Source: UBA7803 sp036381275 (GTDB lineage: Bacteria > Pseudomonadota > Gammaproteobacteria > Pseudomonadales > Azotimanducaceae). Taken from it: a stretch of DNA of 64,000 bases. A program made the translations under genes and the position numbers. The stretch lies in NCBI GenBank assembly GCA_036381275.1, contig DASVDC010000078.1, positions 1-64,000 of the forward strand. Direction: 5' to 3'. The stretch's first letter is position 1. Every line of letters begins with the position of its first letter. The notes beneath the pieces are model-generated. The model worked only from the letters and a program-made list of their open reading frames with translations, did not search any database and was not told where the DNA came from. Positions 33,582-41,590 of this stretch are shown here, piece after piece.

Positions 33582-33898
33582 CCGAATTCGACAAGTGGGT
33601 CCGGGCGGCGCTGCAGGGTGCGGCGCTGGCGCTCGTGATCGCGGCGGCACCGCTCGCCGCGGCCGACGGGGCGGCGCCGGCGGCGAACTCCGCAGCAGGT
33701 GCTGACGAGCCCGCCGAGCCGCCGTCGGGTTCGGGCGGCGAGCGGCGCGGCGCCGGCAGCGCACCGAATGCGCCGGCGGAGGGCGAAGGCCCGGCGGCCC
33801 GGGCCGGTGCGGCCGGGAAGGCTGAGAGCCCCGCCGTGTTCATTCCGAGCGAGGAGATCTCCGAAGACTTCGCGGTAGCGTTTCCGGTGGACATATGA
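33578..33898 (+). CDS. Small secreted low-complexity protein (106 aa)
   Basis: Not recognised. It overlaps both neighbours by 4 bases, so it is certainly part of the operon. A signal-like segment (ALQGAALALVIAAAPLAAADG) is followed by about 60 disordered Ala/Gly/Pro/Glu residues and a short tail (VFIPSEEISEDFAVAFPVDI) that could be a docking peptide. It lies directly before the ExbB-like channel gene, the position where a short accessory subunit might be expected. The N-terminal helix may remain as a membrane anchor instead of being cleaved. Confidence 0.72.
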   Translation: MTEFDKWVRAALQGAALALVIAAAPLAAADGAAPAANSAAGADEPAEPPSGSGGERRGAGSAPNAPAEGEGPAARAGAAGKAESPAVFIPSEEISEDFAVAFPVDI

Positions 33899-34755
33899 GC
33901 GAGAAGTTCAACGGCTGGAGCTCGAAACGGACAGTCTCTGCCGGAGCGTCGATGGGGCGCCAGATTCCGTTCGAGCTGATCTACCAGGTGGCGGCGCTGG
34001 TGCTGTCGATCGTGATCGTGCACCTGGTCTACATCACGTCCATCCGGCCGAATGCCGACGCGCTGATGCAACAGGCGGTCGAACGGGCCGAGCAGGGCCA
34101 GCCGTACATCCCGCCGCGCTCGTTGTACATCGTGCTGAAGGACTACGAGCAGGAATCCTGCTTCGTGCTGATGCTGTGGGCGATGGCGATGATCGGCTAC
34201 AAGTTCCGGGACGCGCTGCGCGAGCGGAGCCTGCTGCAGCAGGACATCATACCGGTCACCGAAGGCATGCGCGTGCTGCCGGAAGACACCCGGGAGTACT
34301 CGCGCGCGATCCAGGCGCTGCCGGAACATCTGCAGAACGCGCTGCTGCCGCGCGCGCTGCAGGCGGCGCTGCAGCGGTTCGCGTCCACCCGCAACGTGCA
34401 GGACGTCTCCGAGGCCGTGCGGGCGACCTGCGACACCGAGACCGACCGGCTCGACACCGAGCTCGCGATGGTGCGCTACATCGCGTGGGCGATACCGGCG
34501 ATCGGCTTCATCGGCACCGTGCGCGGCATCGGCGATGCGCTCGGCCAGGCGTACCGGGCGGTCGAAGGCGACATCGCCGGCGTCACCGCGAGCCTCGGCA
34601 CGGCGTTCAACTCGACGCTGATCGCGCTGCTGCTCAGCATCGTGCTGATGTTCCTGATGCACCAGCTCCAGCTCATTCAGGAGCGCCTGGTGCTGGATGT
34701 GCACACCTACGCCGATCAGCGCCTGATCCGGCACATGCAGGTTCGGGAAGCATGA
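33895..34755 (+). CDS. MotA/TolQ/ExbB-type proton channel protein
   Basis: A 286-residue inner-membrane protein with helices at about 26-48, 83-101, 196-217 and 238-260. The last two carry the TolQ/ExbB signature: AWAIPAIGFIGTVRGIGDALGQAY, then VTASLGTAFNSTLIALLLSIVLMFLMHQLQ. This matches the family's G(L/F)xGTVxG and lining Thr/Ser. A helical cytoplasmic domain of about 95 residues lies between helices 2 and 3. Family members form pentamers that use proton flow to turn a dimeric ExbD/TolR partner; no classical ExbD is present, but two VWA proteins with similar anchors follow. Confidence 0.88.
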   Translation: MSEKFNGWSSKRTVSAGASMGRQIPFELIYQVAALVLSIVIVHLVYITSIRPNADALMQQAVERAEQGQPYIPPRSLYIVLKDYEQESCFVLMLWAMAMIGYKFRDALRERSLLQQDIIPVTEGMRVLPEDTREYSRAIQALPEHLQNALLPRALQAALQRFASTRNVQDVSEAVRATCDTETDRLDTELAMVRYIAWAIPAIGFIGTVRGIGDALGQAYRAVEGDIAGVTASLGTAFNSTLIALLLSIVLMFLMHQLQLIQERLVLDVHTYADQRLIRHMQVREA

Positions 34756-35999
34756 CCTGTATTCTCGAGCTGAACGATGCCGATCTGACCCTGTACCGGG
34801 ACCGCACCGTGCTGCATCGCGCACCCGGAGTGGCCGTGGTGCTGGACGACCAGGTGGCGTTCGGCGAGGAAGCGCTGCGGCTGTCGCGCATCCACCCCCG
34901 GCGGGCGAATCAGCATTACTTCACGCGTCTGAACGCGGATCCGCTGCCAGTGCCCGGGCCCCGGGCGCGCAATCACGCCGACCTGGTCTATCTGCACCTG
35001 AAGACGTTCCAGCCGCTGATCGAAGCCGAAGGCGGCTCCGTGCTGCTGGCGGTGCCGGGTATCCTGTCCGCGGATCAGCTCGGCGTGCTGCTCGGCGTGC
35101 TGCAGGAGGTGGGCATCCGGGTCAGCGGCTTCGTGGACGCGGCGGTGGCCGCGCTTTCGACCCACCCGCTTCCGGAGCGTGCGTACCACCTCGACGTGAC
35201 GCTGCAGCGCGCCGTGGTTACCAGCGTGGAAGCGGGCGCCAGCGTCAGCAAGACGGCGGCCGAGGAGCTGCCCGAGTGCGGGCTGATCCGCCTGCTCGAC
35301 GCCTGGATCGACGTGATCGCGGACCGTTTCGTGCGCGAGACCCGCTTCGATCCGCTGCATGCCGCCGCCACCGAGCAGCAGCTCTTCAACCAGATCTACG
35401 ACTGGATCGAAGGCGGCGCCACGGGCCGCGAGATGGGCGTCGAGATCGTGCACGCCGACCACACGCGCCGGGTCGAGTTCGGCCGCTCGCTGTTCGAGGA
35501 GAAGGCCGAGCAGCGCCTCCGCCAGATCGGCGACGTGGTGCCGCGCGGTGCGCACGTGTTCCTGAGCGCCCGAAGCGCGCGATTACCCGGGATGCAGCGC
35601 ATGCTCGACGCGCTCGCCGTGCAGAGCTGGGTGCTGCCGGGGGATGCGCTGCCCCGGGGGTGCCTCGAGAACCTGCGCCACATCGTCCCGGGCGACGGCG
35701 AGCTGCGGCTCGTCACCCGACTGCCGTCCACCGCGTTCGGCGGCCCGGCGCCGTCGGTCCCGGAAGCCGAGCGCCGCCCGGCCGCGCCGACCCACGCGCT
35801 GCTCGGCCACGAGGCCTGGCCGCTCGACGCGGCCGACCCGGTCCTGCCGGTGCGCCGTGAGGAAGGCCGTCTGCTGCTCGACGGCAGCGCGGGCGCGCTG
35901 CTGAACGGCCAGCCGGCGCGCACGGACACCGTGCTCGCGCCCGGTGATCGGGTAGCGGTCGGCGAGCAGGAGTTTCTACTGATTCGCCTCAGGGAGTAA
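34752..35999 (+). CDS. Actin-fold-like protein with FHA-like C-terminus
   Basis: A 415-residue soluble protein, no signal or membrane segment. About 1-290 reads like an actin/Hsp70-type fold: short beta strands LELNDADLTLYRD, then VAFGEEALRLSRIHPRRANQHYF, a helix after ADLVYLHLKTF, VLLAVPGILSADQLGVLLGVLQEVGIRVSGFVDAAVAAL, and AHVFLSARSARLPGMQRML. Clear phosphate-loop DxG motifs are not obvious, so ATP binding is uncertain. The last 60 residues (GRLLLDGSAGALLNGQPARTDTVLAPGDRVAVGEQEFLLIRL) look like a half FHA or GarA-like beta domain. It is coupled to the channel gene by ATGA. Confidence 0.7.
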   Translation: MTCILELNDADLTLYRDRTVLHRAPGVAVVLDDQVAFGEEALRLSRIHPRRANQHYFTRLNADPLPVPGPRARNHADLVYLHLKTFQPLIEAEGGSVLLAVPGILSADQLGVLLGVLQEVGIRVSGFVDAAVAALSTHPLPERAYHLDVTLQRAVVTSVEAGASVSKTAAEELPECGLIRLLDAWIDVIADRFVRETRFDPLHAAATEQQLFNQIYDWIEGGATGREMGVEIVHADHTRRVEFGRSLFEEKAEQRLRQIGDVVPRGAHVFLSARSARLPGMQRMLDALAVQSWVLPGDALPRGCLENLRHIVPGDGELRLVTRLPSTAFGGPAPSVPEAERRPAAPTHALLGHEAWPLDAADPVLPVRREEGRLLLDGSAGALLNGQPARTDTVLAPGDRVAVGEQEFLLIRLRE

Positions 36000-36003
36000 G
36001 CGC

Positions 36004-37089
36004 GTGGCCCGCCGCGAGATCGTCGTCTTCTCGCTGTCGTTCCTCGACGTGATGTCCTGCGGTTTCGGCGCGCTGGTGCTGATCTTCCTGATCATCAATC
36101 ACGCCTCGGAAGAGCGCGCCGAGACCGTGAACCAGGACAAGCTCGCCGAAGTGCGCATGCTCGACTACCAGGTGCGCGAAGGCGAGAAGGACCTGTTCCA
36201 GCTCCTGCAGCGTATGGACATGCTCGAGCGCCGGCTCGACGAGTCGGACCGGCAGCTCGTCAGCACGCGTCGCGAGATCGAAGACCGCCAGCAGGACGTC
36301 GCGGCGCTCGAGCAGGAGTCGCTCGCGCAGGTGGCGAGTCTCGAGGAGCTGCAGAGCGACGTCGAAGCCCGCGAGAAGGAACTGGAACGCCTGCGGGCGG
36401 TGGCGCAAGCGAACGAAGGCGGACGCATCCGTTCGTTCACCGGCGAGGGTGACCGCCAGTATCTGACCGGCCTCAAAGTCGGCGGCAAACACATCCTGAT
36501 CGCGCTGGACGTGTCCGCCAGCATGCTCGACGAGCGCATCGTGAACGTGATCCGGCGCCGCAACATGGACGACGAGCGCAAGCGCCAGGCGCCGAAATGG
36601 CAGCGCGCGGTGCGAACCGTCGAATGGATCGGTGCGCAGTTGCCGCTCGACGCGAACTTCCAGATCTACGGCTTCAACACCGAAGCGCGTTCGCTGGTGC
36701 CCGACGCCGGGCCGGGTTGGGTCGCGCTGGCGGAAGGCCGGGAGCTCGACGCGGCGATCAAGGCGCTCAAGCGCACGGTGCCCTCCGGCGGCACCAGCCT
36801 GATGAAGCTCGTGGACGCGATCAACGCGATGAGTCCCCTCCCCGACAACGTCTACCTGATCACCGACTCGCTGCCGACCCAGGGCGATCGGGAGCCGCGG
36901 GGGCCGACCATCGACGGCCGCGGGCGCCTCGAGCTGTTCGGCGACGCGATCCGCAAGATGCCGAAGGACGTGCCGGTCAACGTGATTCTGTTCCCGATGG
37001 AGGGCGATCCCATGTCCGCCGCGGCGTACTGGAGCCTCGCCCGCAGCACCCGGGGCTCGTTCCTGTCGCCGTCGAGGGACTGGCCATGA
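36004..37089 (+). CDS. Membrane-anchored VWA protein 1 (ExbD-like anchor)
   Basis: A 361-residue protein. A single helix at about 9-31 (SLSFLDVMSCGFGALVLIFLII) carries an aspartate (Asp15) just inside the membrane, as in the ExbD/TolR helix FIDVMLVLLI. A long coiled coil runs about 38-140. The VWA domain follows with an intact metal site: DVSAS (Asp169), the threonine in GGTSLMKLVDAI and the aspartate in LITDSLP. GTG 36004 follows AGGGAG. It overlaps VWA protein 2 by 4 bases. The topology puts the VWA domain in the periplasm. Confidence 0.86.
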   Translation: MARREIVVFSLSFLDVMSCGFGALVLIFLIINHASEERAETVNQDKLAEVRMLDYQVREGEKDLFQLLQRMDMLERRLDESDRQLVSTRREIEDRQQDVAALEQESLAQVASLEELQSDVEAREKELERLRAVAQANEGGRIRSFTGEGDRQYLTGLKVGGKHILIALDVSASMLDERIVNVIRRRNMDDERKRQAPKWQRAVRTVEWIGAQLPLDANFQIYGFNTEARSLVPDAGPGWVALAEGRELDAAIKALKRTVPSGGTSLMKLVDAINAMSPLPDNVYLITDSLPTQGDREPRGPTIDGRGRLELFGDAIRKMPKDVPVNVILFPMEGDPMSAAAYWSLARSTRGSFLSPSRDWP

Positions 37090-38081
37090 GCCGGCGCCGG
37101 CAACGCCGCGGCGTCACGGAGATGAGCCTGTCGTTCCTCGACACCATCTCCTGCGGATTCGGCGCGATTCTGCTGCTCTTGATCATCAGCAAGACCGTCG
37201 AGCCGAAGCTTCTGGAAGAGGCCAAGATCGATCTGGACAACCAGATCGCCGAGCGCAAGGAGACGCTCTACGAGATCCGCGGCCGCATCGACGAGCTGCG
37301 CCGCCAGGTCCGGGACGCCGAGTCCCAGCTCGAAGGCAATCTCGTGCAGGTGGCGGCGCTGCAGCGTCAGCTCACCGAGATCCTCGGGCGCTACGAGACC
37401 ACGGTGAACCGCCGCGACCAGGTCAAGGAGGCGAACCAGGAGCTGGCCGCCGCGAAGCAGACGCTGACCGACGAGATGCAGCGCCTGCTCGGCGTCGATT
37501 TCCAGCGCAAGAACGAGCTGGTGGGCGGCATCACCGTCGACAGCGAGTACATCATCTTCGTGATCGACACCTCGGGCAGCATGTTCAACGCCGCCTGGGG
37601 ACAGGTGCTCGAGAAGGTGAACGAGACGCTGGCGATCTATCCGCAGGTCAAGGGCATCCAGGTGATGAACGACGAGGGCGAGTACATGTTCTCGGAGTTC
37701 GCCGGCGAGTGGATCCCCGACTCGCCGTCACGCCGGGAAGCGATCATAAAGCGCCTGCAGACCTGGAACCCGTTCTCGGACTCGAGTCCGGTGGAGGGCA
37801 TCGAAGCCGCGATCAGCACGTTCTACTCGCCGGACAAGCTGATCAGCATCTACGTGTTCGGCGATGACTTCACCGGCCGCTCGATCGAGCAGGTCGTCGA
37901 CACGGTGGACAAGATCAATCAGGCAGACGAAGCCGGGCGGCGGCTGGTGCGGATCCACGCGGTCGGCTTTCCGGTGTATCTCGACCGGCCATCGGGGCGC
38001 GTGTACCGGTTCGCGGCGCTGATGCGCGAGCTCGCTTACCGTAACGACGGAACTTTTGTGGGGTTATCGGAATTCGAGTAG
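37086..38081 (+). CDS. Membrane-anchored VWA protein 2 (ExbD-like anchor)
   Basis: A 331-residue paralogue of the upstream protein with the same plan: basic N-terminus, helix at about 13-37 (MSLSFLDTISCGFGAILLLLII) with Asp19, coiled coil to about 130, then a VWA domain with DTSGS (Asp161) and the remaining MIDAS residues (SSPVEGIEAAI, YVFGDDFTG). The shared SLSFLD(V/T)xSCGFGA anchor suggests the two form a heterodimer inside the ExbB-like ring, as TolR or MotB do. The start ATG overlaps the previous stop. Confidence 0.86.
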   Translation: MSRRRQRRGVTEMSLSFLDTISCGFGAILLLLIISKTVEPKLLEEAKIDLDNQIAERKETLYEIRGRIDELRRQVRDAESQLEGNLVQVAALQRQLTEILGRYETTVNRRDQVKEANQELAAAKQTLTDEMQRLLGVDFQRKNELVGGITVDSEYIIFVIDTSGSMFNAAWGQVLEKVNETLAIYPQVKGIQVMNDEGEYMFSEFAGEWIPDSPSRREAIIKRLQTWNPFSDSSPVEGIEAAISTFYSPDKLISIYVFGDDFTGRSIEQVVDTVDKINQADEAGRRLVRIHAVGFPVYLDRPSGRVYRFAALMRELAYRNDGTFVGLSEFE

Positions 38082-38103
38082 CCTTCCGAGGTCTCTACCA
38101 ACG

Positions 38104-38868
38104 ATGAGGGGAGCGTTGCTGTGCCGCTTTAGGCGCCTGATTCGCAAGGCGTGCCTTGTACGCAAGGCGCGTGCGTCGACGCGGGCGATGCGAACCGGAT
38201 CGCGGATCCGGCGCGGGGCGCTGCCCGGGCGCCCGCGGCACCGGCCGACGTTCGTCGGCGCCGGCGGGCTCGCGCTGTTCGGTTTCGCGCTGCTCGCCGG
38301 CTGCGGCGGAGCCAGCGTCGAGGTACCTCCCGAGCTGCCGGTGCCGCTGGTGCAGCCGCTGCCGTTGAAGATGGGAGTACACCTGCCCAAGGAGCTGCGC
38401 GAGTACGTGCACCGCGAGAAGCTCGAGCAGAGCGGCGAGTGGTCCATCGATCTGGGCGGTGCTCAGGAGCGGATGTTCCGGAACCTGCTGACCGGCATGT
38501 TCGAGGGCATGGAGGTCGTGCCGGAGCCGGGCGCCACGGCCACGGACGTCGACGCCGTGCTGGTGCCGGCGATCCAGGAAGTGCAGTTCTCGACGCCGGA
38601 TCAGACGCGCAGCGAGTACTTCGAGGTCTGGGTCCGCTACCACTTCCAGCTCTTCGACCGCGACGGCACGCTGATCGCGGACTGGCCGATGACCGCCTAC
38701 GGCAAGGCGAACGCGCACAACTACGGCATGAACAGCCGGGAGCCGGCGCTGCAGGCGGCCGCCCTCGCGGCGCTGCGCGACGCGATGGCCTTCTTCACGG
38801 TACAGTTCCGGACGGTGCCGGCAGTACAATCCTGGCTCAATGCCGAGTTGAGGAGCCCGTCGTCATGA
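38104..38868 (+). CDS. Lipoprotein of the ExbB-VWA cluster (254 aa)
   Basis: Lipobox FALLAGC (Cys67 from this start). The N-region is unusually long and arginine-rich; ATG 38188 would give a normal one with Cys39, but neither start has a good binding site, so the start is uncertain. The mature part (KELREYVHREKLEQSGEWSIDLGGAQERMFRNLLTGMFEGMEVV...AVLVPAIQEVQFSTPDQTRSEYFEVWVRYHFQLFDRDGTLIADWPMTAYGKA) resembles the beta-rich domain of LptE/YajG-like lipoproteins. It starts 22 bases after VWA 2 and overlaps the next lipoprotein by 4. Confidence 0.8.
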   Translation: MRGALLCRFRRLIRKACLVRKARASTRAMRTGSRIRRGALPGRPRHRPTFVGAGGLALFGFALLAGCGGASVEVPPELPVPLVQPLPLKMGVHLPKELREYVHREKLEQSGEWSIDLGGAQERMFRNLLTGMFEGMEVVPEPGATATDVDAVLVPAIQEVQFSTPDQTRSEYFEVWVRYHFQLFDRDGTLIADWPMTAYGKANAHNYGMNSREPALQAAALAALRDAMAFFTVQFRTVPAVQSWLNAELRSPSS

Positions 38869-39536
38869 CTCTGCGCGCTCTGATCGGATCTTTCCTGCCG
38901 ATGGCCCTGATGATCCCGCTCGGCGGGTGCGTCACTGCCACCGTGCAGGAAATTCGGGAAGCCGACACCGGCATGGAAGCCCACGAATCCATCGCGGTGC
39001 TCGGCCGCCGAACGCTCCCCTCCAACGCCGAAACCGAGTTCGGCTTCGTCGACTGCGTGAGCCGCAACATGCGCAGCGGCGGCAACGCGATCCGGGTGAT
39101 CCACGAGGACGAATTCCGCGACGCGCTGTTCCCGTGGTTCGAGCCCCGCACGGCGCCCGTCAACACCTCCGATCTGCCGGAAATCATCTCGCAGCCGATG
39201 CTCGCGAAGCGCCTCGAGGAGCTCGGCCTGCGCTACCTGGTCTGGATCGAGGGCGACACCGACCGCACCGACTCCGGCGGCTCGCTGACCTGCAGCGTCA
39301 CCACCGCCGGCGCCGGCTGCTTCGGCTTTCTGACCTGGGAGAACGACTCGTCCTACGAGGCGTCGATCTGGGACATCCGCACCGGCCAATCGGTCGGCAA
39401 GATCAGCTCCGACGCCGTCGGCACCAGCTACATGCCGGCCGTGATCGTGCCGCTGCCGCTGATCGCACGCGTGCGCTCCTCCGCCTGCAACAGCCTGGCC
39501 GATCAGCTCAAGGTCTTCCTCACCGCCGAAAACTGA
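38865..39536 (+). CDS. Lipoprotein of the ExbB-VWA cluster (223 aa)
   Basis: Last gene of the operon. Lipobox IPLGGC (Cys22). The mature domain starts AVLGRRTLPSNAETEFGFVDCVSRNM and continues with VIHEDEFRDALFPWFEPRTAP, LRYLVWIEGDTDRT and SYEASIWDIRTGQSVGKISSDAVGTSYMPAVIVPLPLIARVRSSACNSLADQLKVFL. This alternating pattern is typical of small alpha/beta envelope lipoproteins that predict as DUF or LpoB/TolB-N-like folds. The family is not named. Four mature cysteines could form disulfides in the periplasm. A REP hairpin follows 17 bases after the stop. Confidence 0.82.
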   Translation: MTLRALIGSFLPMALMIPLGGCVTATVQEIREADTGMEAHESIAVLGRRTLPSNAETEFGFVDCVSRNMRSGGNAIRVIHEDEFRDALFPWFEPRTAPVNTSDLPEIISQPMLAKRLEELGLRYLVWIEGDTDRTDSGGSLTCSVTTAGAGCFGFLTWENDSSYEASIWDIRTGQSVGKISSDAVGTSYMPAVIVPLPLIARVRSSACNSLADQLKVFLTAEN

Positions 39537-39552
39537 CCCGCTGCCCCACCGT

Positions 39553-39573
39553 GGGAGCGGCCTCCGGCCGCGA
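39553..39573 (+). repeat. REP-like hairpin, GGGAGCGGCC family (second copy)
   Basis: Identical over 21 bases to the copy at 1878-1898 but in the opposite orientation. It sits just after the lipoprotein operon and about 100 bases from the 3' end of the RAYT remnant. It probably also ends or protects the operon transcript. Confidence 0.72.
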
Positions 39574-39670
39574 CCCGCTCAGCGCCCAGGAATGTCGGCC
39601 GGATCGAGTTGCGTCGTAGGGGCGCCTTCCGGTGCCGCTCGTAGTGATGGTGCCGCGCGTTCAGCAGCAC

Positions 39671-40060
39671 CTAGCCGAGCGCATGGCGCACCTCCTTCGG
39701 CGTCCGCAGCAACCGATGGTGATAACGCCCGTCGAGCACGCGGGCGCGCCGCGAGCACACCCGGTTCACGCACCGCGCCACGCGCGCGGCCAGACTCTTC
39801 ATCCCGCACGCCAGCGCGCGCTTCCCCTGCGCGTCGTGCAGGTGGTTGTGCTGGATCGAGTAGTGCACCACACGAAAGCCCGGCCGCTCGGCGCACTGGG
39901 CGAGGCTGTATCGGAACGCCGATCCGAAGCGTTTCCTGCGCAGGTTCGGAAGGCCCCGCTGGAGGCGTACGGTGACGTCCACAGGACAGTGGCCGGGGAT
40001 GTTCTCGCGGCGCCGGTGCAGCACGCGCGGTTTGAGCAGCGCCTTCCGTCCGCCCGGATT
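39671..40060 (-). pseudogene. RAYT (REP-associated tyrosine transposase, IS200/Y1-like) remnant
   Basis: The frame reads NPGGRKALLKPRVLHRRRENIPGHCPVDVTVRL, then VVHYSIQHNHLHDAQ with the HUH pair as H-L-H, ALACGMKSLAARVARCVNR, and DGRYHHRLLRTPKEVRHAL before a stop. Those blocks match the N-terminal and middle parts of RAYT proteins of 200-300 residues. The C-terminal part is missing, the residues after the HUH pair are shortened, and no proper start is seen (the GTG at 40024 is internal). I therefore call it a decayed copy. RAYTs move REP hairpins; REP copies and motif repeats flank it. Confidence 0.65.
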
Positions 40061-40131
40061 GGGGCCCCGTTCGTGCGGGCGATGCCGATGGTGGCTGAAG
40101 GTGCAGTGCGAGATCGCTGATGTCCGATCGC

Positions 40132-40553
40132 AACCTCGCCCGACTCAATCCGCAAACACCGCCCGAATCAACGCGGCCGCGTTCGGGGTTGGCGCTGAAT
40201 CCCGGCCGCGCCGGATCCTGCCGGTTTTGATTCGGGCGATGTTGCGATCCCGGACCCTCGTCCGCTGAAGGCGCGGTGGGCGATCGGTTGGAGCGCCACA
40301 CTGGCCGCAGGGCGGTTGCTCATACCAACCTCGACGCCTGATCTCAGGCGTTTGATTCGGGCCGTGTTCTCTCACGCTTGGCGCGCCGGTAGCGTTCGGT
40401 GCTGGCCACGCGAACGTAGCGTTGGCAGCGGATCGCAACATCGCCCGAATCAAACGCGATGAATCGAGACTCGACGAGTGACTGGTTACGTTCCGCATAG
40501 CGCTGAAGTCGACGGGCTGTCGGGGTGACCCGTGGGTTGGTTCGGGCGATGTT
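40132..40553. repeat. Second cluster of the AACATSGCCCGAATCAA motif
   Basis: Six copies: 40132-40148 (+, degenerate), 40155-40171 (+), 40225-40243 (-), 40350-40368 (-), 40437-40454 (+) and 40537-40553 (-, degenerate). The first four follow the + + - - order of the units near 19 kb, with different spacings. The flanks differ from those units, so the motif is what is conserved. 40554-40770 has no gene or repeat that I can see. Confidence 0.72.
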
Positions 40554-40770
40554 GCCGCCGACTTCCAGGGAAACGACCGTGTTCCTCGCGCGCCGGCTGT
40601 TCAATTCCGAGCAGGCAGCCTCGATCGGGAGCTTGCGCACCTCTGCGTCACGCCGACCGAAGGGATCATCGGCTACTGGACGCGGAGGCCGGCTCTCGCT
40701 ACCGGGTGCTGCTCTCCCCCATGTGCCGCCCTCCCCCAGGAGCCCCGCGGGCGGCCTCCCAGGCCCAACC

Positions 40771-41409
40771 TCACCGCTTCCGCCGCGGCCGCACCTCCAC
40801 GACCTCGCCGGCGAAGTACTCGGGCTCGGTCGCGTACCACTCGGTCAGCTCCACCTTGTGGCGCTGGCGGACGAGGTCGCAGAATTCGTAGAAGGGCGGC
40901 CGGCCCGGGTCGGTGATGATCAGGCGCTTCACGCCGGCTTCGAAGGCGCGGTCGACCAGGCGGCCGAGCGGGCGGATCATCTTGTCCCAGAAGCAGATGT
41001 CGGATCCGACGATCACGTCGAATGCGGCCAGGTCCTCGGTGGTGAGTTTCTCGAAGCGCTGCGACATCGGCGCGATGCTGACGTTGTTCAGCGCTGCGAG
41101 CACCTCGAGGAACGGGAAGACGTCCTTGTCGATGTCGAGGGCCGTGACCTGGGCGTTGAACCGGCTCGCGCAGAACACCGACCCGGGTCCCCAGCCGCAG
41201 CCGATCTCGAGCACCCGGCTGCGCCGCTTGAGCGGCTCGTGCTGCAGGTAGTCCATCAGCAGGAAGCTGGCGTTCCAGGTCTTGTGCCCGTGCACCGACG
41301 GCTGGTACGCCTTCTTCAGGCGGCGGATCAGCCGGTGCCGGGTTTCGAGCAGGTAGATGCCGTAGGCCTGATAGATGTTCGGTTCCGGGAGCCTCTCCAG
41401 CTTCGGCAT
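40771..41409 (-). CDS. Class I SAM-dependent methyltransferase
   Basis: A 212-residue methyltransferase of the methyltransferase-16 type. Motif I is VLEIGCGWGPGSVFCASRF, motif II ALDIDKDVFPFLEVLAALNN, and the post-motif DVIVGSDICFWDKMIRPLGRLVDRAF recalls the DLIIAADVCYW-like segment of protein-lysine methyltransferases. The N-terminal part (YLLETRHRLIRRLKKAYQPSVHGHKTW) is helical. ATG 41409 is chosen over ATG 41442, 11 codons upstream; neither has a clear binding site. The substrate is unknown. It is divergent from sufB. Confidence 0.82.
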   Translation of the reverse strand: MPKLERLPEPNIYQAYGIYLLETRHRLIRRLKKAYQPSVHGHKTWNASFLLMDYLQHEPLKRRSRVLEIGCGWGPGSVFCASRFNAQVTALDIDKDVFPFLEVLAALNNVSIAPMSQRFEKLTTEDLAAFDVIVGSDICFWDKMIRPLGRLVDRAFEAGVKRLIITDPGRPPFYEFCDLVRQRHKVELTEWYATEPEYFAGEVVEVRPRRKR

Positions 41410-41547
41410 ACGACTGCTGAGTACCGTCGGGAAACCGCGCATGGTACGCGATGGCCGGCAGCCGATGGAATGGCGATGCGCGCCGCGGAGCCTGCCGTCA
41501 CTACGCGCTCGAAGCGCGACAGCGCGCTCGAACTAAGGGCATCCCGA

Positions 41548-41572
41548 ATACCCGACTAAATTACTCTGGTAT
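41548..41572 (+). promoter_or_regulatory. IscR type-1-like operator of the suf operon
   Basis: A 25-base imperfect palindrome, opening ATACCCGACT, then AAAT, closing in GGTAT. It matches the known IscR type 1 consensus (ATA-SYY-GACT-RWWWY-AGTC-RRS-TAT) with about two mismatches in the right half. It overlaps the probable -35 region (the -10 is TACAAT, 41591-41596). In this position holo-IscR would repress. No iscR gene is in the window. Confidence 0.68.
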
Positions 41573-41590
41573 TGGCGAGCCCTCGCCAGT

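Noticed and set aside
33895..37089. Zorya-type defence (ZorA/ZorB)
   Set aside because: Only the channel part is shared; no ZorB peptidoglycan-binding domain, ZorC, ZorD or nuclease is present.
40145..40498. 117-residue minus-strand frame through the motif cluster
   Set aside because: Reads through the repeats; no codon bias and no binding site. The same peptide pieces appear near 19 kb.
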